Part shown: in pieces, positions 38,701-50,700 of the stretch
Layout: every line of letters begins with the position of its first letter
Position numbering within the stretch: the first letter of the stretch is position 1
Origin: Crocodylus rhombifer
Taxonomy: Eukaryota; Chordata; Crocodylia; Crocodylidae
NCBI GenBank assembly: GCA_038503035.1
Contig: JAVSML010018908.1
Coordinates: 1 to 64,000, forward strand
Direction of reading: 5' to 3'
Length of the DNA stretch: 64,000 nucleotides
Translations under genes and position numbers: made by a program
The notes under the pieces: generated by a model
What the model was told of the DNA's origin: nothing
What the model saw: the letters and a program-made list of their open reading frames with translations, nothing else
Database searches by the model: none

Positions 38701-41700
38701 AGACCCGGCTGCCTGAAGTGATGCACCAAGATCTGCATCCATGGCCCTAAACTAAACCGACAGGGGTCTGAGCACCCTGTGGTCACAGTGCAGCTCAATG
38801 CAGGGGCAACCACATACCACAATGGCAGGACCAGGGGGTTACTGTACAGGCAAGGGAGGGGATGACAGTGTCCTGACTTGGTTACAAAGAGAGGGCATGG
38901 AAGGGTCTTCCTTCTAGATAGTGGTCTTCCCACTCCTTGTGTTTCCATGCGAGACAAGCATGATTCAGACTGAAGGGTGGGAGGGAAGAGTCACTCTGAA
39001 GACAGGATCATTATAAGTGTGTGTCCTCTCATCTTAGCACCACCGCACTGTTCTGATCTTCCTGGGCTTGGTTTCTGTTGGTCATGCTCCTCTGATGCAC
39101 ACATCTGGAGAGAAGCAGAGGCAAGACCCATTTGGCTGGTCCAGGAAGTGTTGCTGCTTCTTTCCAGGAGCACAATGTGTAACTAAGACTTTCTGCTGTT
39201 AATTCCCAGGCAGCACATGAGGGGTAGGCCAGTTCCAGGCTGTAATACTTTACATCTGAAGCACTAAACCTCTAAATTAACATATCTGATGTTCAAATAC
39301 CTTGGCTTTTTATGCCACAGGTTTCTTTAGGCTGTGCTAGAAAGGACCAAGTACATCCACCTGCTTCAGTGTTTCAAGCAAGTATTGACTGGGCACTGCT
39401 GGCAAACACAAACTGGAAAGCTACAGGTGTTTTAATTGGGAGAGATTCAGCTGTAAGCCTCCAGCTCGTTGAACAAACTTGCTCTGAAGCACTCAAGCAT
39501 CCTAGCCTCTGACATGGGGTGCTGCGCTGTACCACCTCCTTCCTTGACGCTCTGGGCTGGGGAGGAGGCTGCAGAGCCCTGATCATGCATGAACTCTCAG
39601 GCAGGCTTGACTTTATCATGAGTATATCCCCAACCACTATTGGCTGTGAGCAAGGCGATGGAGACTGGCTCTGCCCTTCCCCTACCTCCTGTCCCCAAAA
39701 GGCCATTAATGGGACTGAAACCAGACCAAGGGTCTAGGCAGTCTGAATGGTGGGACTCTCAGTAGCAGGAATCAAAGCAGAAGCTAAAGGAAGTGATGTG
39801 GTAGCTAAGGCTGGCGGAGGGTCATTAGCTGCTGTATGTGATAACCACCAGAATGGGTCAGTGCCCTACAGGGGTGGGCATGGATTCCACCTGCACCAGA
39901 ACGCAATCCTCCATGGGCGGTTACACCCTCGCAGTGCAAATCATTATTCAATGTTTAATGCTATCGGGGGAGTGTTAATCGTCTTTGGCTTACAGGCGTT
40001 TAAGGCTCTCCTGCATCTGAACTGAACCACAGCCAGCCAGTGAGTCTCAGAGAACACTGTCCCCTTTTGTATTCACAGGAAAACTCTTTGAACATCAGGA
40101 ACAGCTCTCAGGTCACGTGGAGGTGGAAGAGCGGCCAGAAATTCAGGGGAGGGAAGAACTGAAGATTCACGCAGGAGGAGAGGCTCCCTCCCAACCATAA
40201 CAGATGAGGGCTTACAAGTGTCATCTCTCCATAGGGCTGTAACCTTTGGGGAGAAGAAAAAAAACTGCAGCCCCTGCTACAGCCCTTCAAAAACTGTTTT
40301 ATGTGAAACCTGGAGGAGCAGCTGACACGGCAGAAACTTTTGCATGGAGAATCATAGCCAGCATTACAGTCTAGAGATGCTTTGGTGGTCTTCTGTTTGA
40401 AGGCATAAATATTCATCCAGTCAGCATGGATTCACCAAGGGCAACCTGACTGCCTTTTATGATGAGATGACTGGCCATGATACCCCTAGGTCCCTTTGAC
40501 TGTGCCAATCCTGCCCAATGGGCACCTTTCTTTCTCACCTGCCACGTCTTGTTGGTGATTATTATGAATAGGGAGGCTGCCCTCAAGTTTATGTTGGGCA
40601 CAGTCCTCATGGACACTGCTGAATCGTGTGGGTTCTTGGGCCCCTTTTGGGTCCCGCTCCAAAAATGGATGCCTTTCAGGACACCCTCAGCCTTATGGGC
40701 TAGATGCATGGCTCCAAACTGTCCCTTTATCACGCCCTAAGCCTCGCAGATGGCATTCACTCATTGTCCCTCCAAGTGCTTAATTTAGCTCGGCCTTCAG
40801 TCATCATAGATTCATAGATGCTAGGGTCGGAAGGGACCTCAACAGATCATCGAGTCCGACCCCCTGCATAAGCAGGAAAGAGTGCTGGGCCTACATTACC
40901 CCAGCTAGATACTCATCCAGCCTTCGCCTACCTCCTGTCCCCAAAAGGCCATCGTTGGGCTCTCCGCAGCTCTGTCTCTCTCTTGGTGCCCCCCTGACAC
41001 TGGGATCTGCTCACCCCTTTTGTCCGCTGCACCCACTCTGGCACTGGGTTTTGTTCATCCTGAATCCTGCACCCACTCTGGTGCTGGGGTCCCCATGCTG
41101 TAGAGGGCCCCCAGTGAGGCCTCCTCCTTCCCCAGTAGCCTCAGCCCGATCTTCTGGAGTTATAAGACAGCAACCAAAATATGAGTCCGTGGGCTATAAC
41201 ATAACACAAAAAGTTCAGGGTGTGCTCTACCCCTTTAAAAGAGTCAAACTTCTTCCCTGGCACTAAGTGCCTAGTAGTCAAGGGTACCTGGTGAGCTCCT
41301 GAATCCCCATTAGCCCCAAGTGCTACATACCAGGCAGCTGCAGCATCTCTAGGCAATTCCTCCCTGGAGGATCCTTTCCCTTTGGCTGCTGGCAGGGAAC
41401 TGACTCTCTAGTCCCATCCCTGGCATTTATATGGGCCCAGAGCCCTGCCTCTTCTGGTCAGCTGACCAGGTGCAGGTGCAAGCTAATTCCCTCCTTAGGC
41501 CTGCTGCCACAGTAACCTGCACCTGTGGGCTTCCTGCCTGATTGCTAGGGCTCTCTCCCTAAGCAGTTTCAGCACTTAAAGGAGCAGACACCTTAGTGCC
41601 CTGCAAAGTCTCCCATAGCATTCTTGCAAGCAAGCTAAGGAAGTATGGGATGGATGAATGGACTGTAAGGTGGATATAAAGCTGGCTGGATTGTTGGGCT

Positions 41701-44700
41701 CAATGTGAAGAATTCAATGGCTCAGGGTCTAGTTGGCAGCTGGTATCAAGTGGACTGCCCCAGGGGTTGTTCCTGGGGTCAGTTTTGTTCAATATCTTCA
41801 TTAAGAATCTGGAAGAGGGGATGGCAGCACCCCCAGCAAGTTTGCATATGACACCAAGTTGGGGGGAGTAGTAGATACACTGGAGGGCAGGGCTAGGATT
41901 CAGAGAGACCTTGACAATTTGGAGGATTGGGCCAAAAGAAATCTCATGAGGTTCAACAAGGACAAGTGTAAAGTCCTGCACTTAGGACAGGGCAATCCCA
42001 TGCACCGGGACAGGCTGGGGACTGATGGGCTGGGCAGCAGCTCTGCAGAAAAAGACCTGGGAATTATAATGGACAAGAAGCTGGATATGAGTCAGCAGTG
42101 TGCCCTTGTTGCCAAGAAGGCTAATGGCATCCTGGACTGCATTAGTAAGAGAGCTGCCAGCAGACTGAAGCAAGTAATTATTCCCCTCTACTCTGCACTA
42201 GTGAGGCCATATCTGGAGTACTCTTTTTAGTTTTGGGCCTCCCACTATATAAAGGATGTGGACAAGTTGGAGAAAGTCCAGCAGAGGACACTGAACATGG
42301 TTAAGGGGCTGGGACACATGAGTTATGAGGAGAGGTGGAGGGAACTGGGTTTATTCAGTCTGGAAAAGAGAAGCCTCAGAGGGGACTGAATAGCAGCCTT
42401 TAACTCCCTGCAGGGGGGTTGCAAAGAGGATGGAGCTGGGCTGTTCTCAGTGGGGGCAGATGATAGGACAAGGAGCAATGGGCTCAAGTTGCTGCAAGAG
42501 AAGTTGAATATTAGGAAAAACTTTCTCACTAGGAGGGTGGTAAAGCACTGGAATGGGTTACCCAGAGAGGTGATGCAATCTCCATCCTTGGAGGTTTTTA
42601 AGACCCAGTTTGACAAAGCCTTGGCTGGGATCATCTCGGTGGGGCTGGTCCTGCTTTGGGCAAGGGGTTGCACTGGATGTGACCCCCTGAGGCCCCTTCC
42701 AACATTAACTGTCTATGAGTCTATGTCCCGGTAGAGGAACTCTATGAGTTGGAAAAGGTGATGGGAAAGCCAATGCCTGAGGCTAGTCTTTAAATGCAGC
42801 TTCCTCTGACTGTAGGGGTCTGGGATAGCAAGGAGTTAGTTAACAAATGAGAAGGGCATGCAGACAACAGAGAGGCCAAATACCAGGCCAGCAATCCTTT
42901 GCGTGCCTGGCACAGTCATGAGGCAGTGTGCAAATACAGCCTACCCCAGCCTAAATGCGTCCTGATGTGTTTGATCTCTGGTGCTAACAGGACTTGGAGC
43001 AGGATTTTCCCATGGTCCCAATCGTGGACTGAGAACAGAGCTGTGCCAATCACTTCTCCCGGCAGGAACTGGATCTGGGACCTACAGTTCTTCCCTTTGA
43101 GAATTTATCACCAGTGATACATAGTGGTAAAAACCTTTGTTAAACAAGACTACTGTCTGATTGGCAGTAGGAATGAAGCATTTCTGAAAGAAAAACATCT
43201 TCAAACACACAAGACTACTTTGTGCAAAGTCTTCCCATCCCATGGCAGCATGTCCAGCTGCCCGGGACACTCCAACAAGTTCCTGGATGTGGTGTCAGTC
43301 TGGTTCCTCTCAGCTCTCCCTGCCCCTCGAAAGTTTTTCCAAATCCTACCAGAATTTTTATGTTTCCTGTCTGGTGGGTCTTCATCTTCTGGTCTGACCA
43401 TTTAGAGGGTTGGTCACAGACTGGAGACAGAATGGTCAGAGCTGATAGCCTATCTGGCTAGCTTGGGGGCCGCTCGATGAAGAGCCATGGAAACACAGAA
43501 CAGTGTCATCTGGAAAGCCTGCCCAGGAAGATACTCAAGCAGCAAGTCTGCACTGAGCTCTGTGCTATTCTGCACTGTCACAGGGACCCAAGTGAGCCAA
43601 TTTAAAGCTAACATGGGCATGTGCATAGGAAATAACTTCATATTGCCCAGCTGCATTAACATCTTCCCTGCAGACCTGCAAACAGAGGGAGCCGTGACCC
43701 CAGCACAAGCTGCCCATCTCTGCTCTGAGTTTGAATCTTGACTTGGACACAGGCCCTCTTTGTGACTTTGGCTGAATCAAATTTGCTTTGGTTTTGTGCG
43801 ACCCCCATTAGCAGGGACAATAATCCTGACCCTGCCTCACCATGGTGAGAGCTATAGTCAGTATGGCTGTAAAGCACTGTGAAGGTGAAAGGCATGGTGT
43901 GCTGTAAGTGCTGTGCATTACTTGGGGGTAATGAGTCCTAAGTCATCTGATTCATATTTGCTTTCTTTTTTAAAAAAATGCCAGCTGAAAATAGTCAAGA
44001 AACAAAATGGAGCAATGCCTGTCAGCCTGTGACAGTTTTACTGATCGCATTAAATGTATTAGGAAACATTCTGGCAGAAATCACAACTATCTGCTCACAC
44101 AGTTATTGTCTACACACACCCACCCACCCTCTAGTAACTGGAGACATGTGGGAGGATTTCTGCTTACACTTTGGCTTTTCACCAGCGATAACCTGGATGT
44201 GCAACTTCACTCCCCCTTTTACACGAATTAAAAAGCCAACCAGTGCTCTTCACTCCTAAATTGCCAGTTAGAGACCTAGAGAGAGAAAGGACTTTTTCTT
44301 TTCTTTTCCCTTTATGCCATGGAAGAATTGTCCCCACAGCACAGATGTTTCATAGATATTGATGTGGGCTTGGAAGGGACCTCGCAAGATCATCGGGTCC
44401 AGCCCCCTGCCCGAGGGGCAGGAAGTCAGCTTGGGTCAGATCACCCCAGCAAAATAAATGTCCAAGCATTTCTTAAAGGTAGGTGCTTGCACCATTTCTG
44501 AGGGGGAGTCTATTCCAGACTCCGGAGACTCAGATGGTAAAGAGGTTTTTCCTTATGTCCAGTCTAAAACTGTCTTCCTGGAGTTTGTGATCATTAGACC
44601 TTGTCTTCCCTTGGGGTGCCCTGGTGAACAGGTGTTCCCACAGATCCTGATGCACACCCCTGATGTACTTATAGGCTGCCACCAGGTGCCCCCTGAGCCT

Positions 44701-47700
44701 GCGCTTCTCCAAGCTGAAGAGTCCCATGGCTCTCAGCCTGTCTTCATAAGGCCTGTTCTTGACCTCTGATCATGCATGTGGCTCTCCTCTGGACTCTCTC
44801 GAGCTTCTCCACTTCCTTTCTAAAGTGTGGCACCCAGAATTGGATGCAGTACTCCAGCTGCGGCCTCACCAAGGAAGGATGACTTCTTGGGTCTTGCTTG
44901 AGATGCATCGGTAGATGTAAGCCAGTTTTATTTGCTTTGCCAGCTGCAGCATCGCATTGGTGGCTCATGTTCATCGTGTGGTCAATCATAACCCCCAAGT
45001 CTCTTTCGGTCGTGGTGTGAGCGAGTTCCCAAGCCAAATCAATTCAAATCTAACCAAACCAATTCAAATCACATTACAGCCCCTGGCTTCCTTTTGTTTT
45101 GATCGGGATTTGGGAACCTGTATTTCTGGTTTCAGCAAAATTCAACTTCCCTTCAAAGCTAAGCTGAGTGTTTCCTCTTAGACTATCCATTGGCAGGCAG
45201 ATCTCTTAATTTCCTCAGCATAAATAATTCTATCCTGTCTCAATGGTCTTTGCATCACACCCTACATATGGGATAAGAGTTTTATGCACCTATGCTTGAA
45301 AACGGGGGCAAGCCAGGTGCTCCATTTTGCAGCCTTATACTATACTATAGCATAGCGCTACCTAAGCAAAACAGCTGAGGGCCGGGACCCAGATGTTCTC
45401 GGTGAGTACTGTATAGACATCTGCATAAAGCGTGGTGTGATGAACAAGCCTATGAGCTGCACTCTGAGCAGCATCCAAGCCTCGCCCCTCAGCAAGGACA
45501 GGCGAGAGGGATGACAGTGGGTACGCACCTTGATGAGCAGGGTGGCGCACTTGCATGTCGCGGACCTCCAGAGTCCATTCCCCCTCGGCTCTCTCCCCCC
45601 AGCAGTGGACAGTCATGAACTCCCAGTGTCTAAATCCTTCGTTAGAATTATCGAACGCTCTGCAAATGGAAATGAGCACAAGCACGTAAATCATAAAGCC
45701 AGCAGTGTCAAGAGGTGGGAAGAACTGGTCATGCTATACCTCTCACAGGCTAGCCACAGACGGCCCAATGGACCAGCCTCTCACCTTCCTGACGGAGCAA
45801 GCCACCTCCCCACCCCAGTAATGGCCTTGAGGGAACCAAAGCAGTCCCTGACACGAGAGGGGATGCCAGGAAAGGATGAAATGTATTTTTAGCTGCTTGC
45901 TTATGTGTTTCAGCTGCTGCAAATAAAAAGGACGGCCAACACAAGGAGACCGGCCAACTCTTCACAAAAAGCAGTTTAAGAACCACCGTGATAACCTCAG
46001 GCCAGCATGTTTTTCATAGATCTTAAGATTTAATATCCAGAGGCTGCCGGGTGCCCTACTCAGGGATTTGGGGATAAACTGTCACTTCCTTAGAGACCCA
46101 CGAGGAGCCAAGGTTTGGAGCATTCACTACACTCAGGCTATTTGCACTGGGGCCCTGAGCACCAGACATGACCAAATAGCTACGAGACACAGCAGAGGCC
46201 CTGACAGCTGTGCGAACAGCCCCCATGGAGAGCATGGCAGTCACGCCAACTGCACTACAGTCCTAGACAAATAATTGCACTGCGCACGCAATGGAAAAAG
46301 TCTGGCATAAACTGCTTGACACAGAGCTGGAGACATGTGCAGCCGTTCCCTCTGCGTCAGCGTAGCCAAAGCAACAGACTGGGACGAGGCTCTTGGTGCA
46401 CTTGCCGAGACAACTAAAGACCAAGAATTCACCATACCAGAGCCATGGCCCTGTTAAAACCTGCAGGTGTTTCCTTCCACCCACACAGAGAAGGGGGCAC
46501 AGCCTCTGTGCCCTTGTCCATAGCCATGAGAACAGCCCTGGGCAGCCAGAATTGTGTAGGAAAGCCCTGAGGTGGCTCGGCACTACACCAGGACTCAGCT
46601 AGCATGGACCCAAATTGGAGTGAGGGGGGGAACTCCTTCACATGATCTGCCAGATGGGCCAGACCCTGATTGCTGCCTACTTGAAGTCCCCAAAAGCAGT
46701 CCCCTGAAGTCTGCACTACAACTCATACCCCGTTCATTTGGGGTCGTCAGGAGAACGCTCCAGCTTATCGACGTCTTGCGAATTCTCAGTAAAGACAGTG
46801 CTCCCCTGATAAGTCTTTGCCGAGAGGTACAAAGTCATGTCAGTAGTGGAGAGTGCAGACCAGCTGCATGCACATGAGCGCCTGTTGTACATGTGGGGTG
46901 GCTGCTGCTCTCGCACATCCTGGCTTTAATCAGGAACAACTCCGCACAAGCCTGCAGTGTAACACAGATGGGGGCTGGGGTTCAGCTCAGCAAACACAGT
47001 AGTCGCCATTCTCAGGACAGACTCTGGGTGAGGCACTAGACGATGACAAGCCTTGGACTTTACAGAGCCAGGCTCAAAGTCTGAAAGCCATGATACTTCC
47101 CCATCACAAGAAACCCCACGTTTTGTTATAGACACAAATCAAGACATGCTCCATCTAACACAGGACTCTGGATTCCCTCCTCTCCCGCTTGCATCCAGCT
47201 CCCTCCCACCTGCAAACACTCCCATGATATCCTGCAACTGTAAATCTAACAGCATGCCCCAGGGAAGTTGAGAGAACAGGTGACGATGTACAACAGACCA
47301 GGAAAAGCAGCCTCCACCATGGAGCCATCAGTAGCCAAATGGCACTAGGGGATCCTTCAAACAACTATAAACACTTATGTTTTTAAGCCAAGGAGGTTCA
47401 TCCAGGCTCACAATTTGCAGCGGGACCATAATGTGTGAAGCCAAAAGCATGAATCAGATCTGGAGTGGAGCTGACACCATTGCTTTTCTGGTATTCAAGG
47501 ATCACTGGCCCCATGGTCCTTGCTATTTTTATGCTTCCAGTAATCGAAAAGAATATAGCTGTTCGCCTCATGCTCGGTCCTCTAGCAGGTCCCTGCCATC
47601 TGGAGGCTAGGATGAGGTGACAAGTGCTGCCCCCCCCCCCCCGTTATGCTAGACCAGGTATTTCTTACTGGAACACAAGGGCATTCTGCCAGGAGAGACC

Positions 47701-50700
47701 TCAGTCCCAAGAGCCACCTTCACCCCTGCCAGCTCCTGTCACTGGAACTGCCCCTAGCCATCAGTGAAAAGTTTTCTGAAGCAGTTTGCATCCACAAGAA
47801 GTAAAGTGATGGGGTTGACTGACTGGGTTTATACTTCTTATTCTGAATAAAAACTGGGATACTTCAAGCCTTTAGATCTATGTCAGCCTTTTGCAGAAAC
47901 TGTAGCTTTCAGCGTTTGGCCCAGGTGCACATGCGGAGTTTTGTGGAGAAACAGCCCTGAGTGGGCTCCTCACTTACCAGGACTCCTAAATAGGTGTATG
48001 GAAAGTAGATTAAGGGAGTATGTGGGGTAAGGGGAAAGTGGCATAAGGCATTTCATTAACATGCCAGCTCCCCAGGCCTCTGCTGCTCTGCCAACTGCCC
48101 CTTCCAGTGCACCCATCACCAGCTGACATGCTGCTTCTTCATACCAGGGGGAGGTTCCCCAGCTCCTCCCCAAGGAACCAGGGAGACATCTCTCCTTCTG
48201 GCTCTTCACTGGGATGGAAGGTCCTCTCCAGCCTCTGCCAGTTCCCCTCACAGGAGAACAGACCAGGCCACAGCTCTTCCATGCTGTCCCATCACAAGAA
48301 ACCTTGCTCTCCTCCCCAAATCTCCATTCTCTCACTTGCACAGTGACCAGTTGGACCAATCGCAGTGACCACCTGACTGAAGGACAGTCATTTCTCCCCT
48401 CCCATTGTCACCTGTTCTTGACCTGCACAGAATGCCCCTGCCATTTCCTATGCAACCCCCGTGCAGGGGCTGTGTAATGAGCTGCATGGCTTGGGGGCAG
48501 AAGCCCAGCTGCAGGGGGTTAAAAAGATAACAGCCCATGAAATGAAGCAGGAAGCCCAGCTGCAGCGGGGCTGGAGAGAGGAGTCTGCCTGCCCGGAAGT
48601 CCTGGGTCAGGTGAGAGGGATGACTGCTAGCCTTAGGGGGAAGTTAAAAGCTCCCAGGGAGGGGAGCAGAGAGAGAGAGGGAGGAGGCTGGTATGCAGAG
48701 ACAAGCACTGAGCTTCTCCCCAGAGCTGAAGAAAGACTGTAGGGTTTGCTTTTGTTTGTAATTCACCTGTTGATGGTAATACTTGTCTTGTCTGTTATGG
48801 GGACGAGCCTGCTCCCTGCAAAATAAGTGGACTGGAACTGAGAACCAACTGGACTTTCTGAGCAATCTGGCTCCAGGGTTGGGATAAAGGAGAGACAACC
48901 TGCTACAGTCACCATGTCCCAGACTGGCTCACACACTCTTTGGCAGGGAGGGAAGGGGGCGTGTGGAGGGAGGGGGGAACGGTCAGAGAAGGAAGAAAGA
49001 AGGGAGAGAAACTGAAATGACAATCGAAGTTGGACAGGGAGCCGACCTCATGCCCACTTGGCACAATGACAGTGCTGCTGTAATGGCTCTGCCACTCTTA
49101 CCTCGGTGCCAGGAGCTGAGACTTGGTCCCTGAGGGAGAAATGAGATTGATCTGCAGGTCCCCACGGCGAGGGTGGGAGATGCTGATTCTCACAACAACG
49201 TGCTCCAGGTACATCACGCGCTGGTCAGGGTGGTCAGTGCAGGCACTGGTCAGCGTGGTGGCGCGCACTGGCTGGTTGGGGCGGATGTACCTGGACAGGA
49301 AGACAAGCAGGTTTACAACAGAGAGGACAGCGAGTCACCACTGGGGTGAGGTAACCAGGAAAGCAAGACAATGGCGTGTGTAGGGGAGCGTCTGGTTGCA
49401 ATTCATGGGGCCCTGTGACCTTGTCCGAGGTGATTCTTCACTGCAATACCACGGTTCCCTGCAGCACCATGTGTGCCCACCGGCAGCCAGCTCAAGGGGG
49501 ATTTCGTTAAGTAACTCACAGCTCTGCATGCAGCCAACCCTCAAACTCAAGCACAGAGAAATCATAGACAATGAGGGTTGGAAGGGACCTCAGGAGGTCA
49601 CATCTAGTCCAACCGCCTGCCCAAAGCAGGACCAGCTCCGATTAGATCATCCCAGCCAAGGCTTTGTCTAGCTGGGCTTAAAAACCTCTAAGGGTGGATT
49701 TATACAACCTGTCTGGGGTACCTGTCCCAGTGCTTTACTACCCTCATGAGAGTTTTTCCTAACATTCAACCTAAACTTCCTTTGCAGCAACTTGAGCCCA
49801 TTGCTCCTGGTTCTGTCTGTCCCCATGGAGAACAGTCTAGCTCCATCCTCTTTCGAACCACCCTTCATGTAGTCGAAGGCTGCTATTAAATCATTCCTCA
49901 GTTGTCTCTTCCCCATGCGAAATCAGCCCAGTTCCCTCAGCCTCTCCTCACAAGTCATGTGTCCCAGCCTCCTATTCATTTTCACTGCCCTCCGCTGGAC
50001 TCTCTCCAATTTGTCCACATCCCTTCTGTAGTGAGGCACCCAAAACTGAATACAGGACTCCAGATGTGGTCTCACCAGTGCCAATAGAGGAGAATAATCA
50101 CTTCCCTTGTTCTGCTCCTAGTAACGCAGCCCAGGATGCCATTAGCCTTCTTGGCAATGAGATTTCATAAACATTAGGGCTGGAAGGGACCTTGGAAGAT
50201 CATCGAGTCCAGCCCCGTACCCAACCGGCAGGAAGTCAGCTGGGGTCATACGATCCCAGCAAGATAAGCATCCAATTTGCTCTTGAAGGTGTTCAATGTA
50301 GGTGCTTGAACAACCTCCGCTGGCAGGCTGTTCCAGACCTTGGGGGCTCAGACAGTAAAGAAATTCTTCCTTATGTCCAGCCTGAAACGGTCTCGCAGGA
50401 GTTTATGACCGTTCGACCTCGTCATCCCTTGGAGTGCTCTGGTAAACAAACATTCCCCCAGATCCTGGTGGTCACCCCTGATAAACTTATAGGTGGTCAT
50501 CAGATCACCCAGGAGCCTGCACTTTTCCAGGCTAAAGAGCCCCATAGCTCTCAGCCTGTCGTCGTAAGGTCTGTTTTCCTGACCTCTGATCATGCGCGTG
50601 GCTCTCCTCTAGACTCTCTCAAGCTTCTCCACATCCTTTTTGAATTGTGGAGCCCAAAACTGGATGCAGTACTCCAGCTGCGGCCTCACCAAGGCCAAGT

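Larger units (their letters stand above)
36815..45528 (-). other. PCSK6 intron (8.7 kb), repeat-rich
   Basis: It contains CR1 pieces at 40413-40478 (+), 40803-40926 (-), 41636-42727 (+) and 44349-45035 (-), a MIR-like SINE at 43725-43915, and an unclassified moderately GC-rich block at 40940-41605 that may be an LTR-like repeat. From 36815 to about 40400 I recognise nothing except A-rich runs (37400-37425). Confidence 0.6.
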
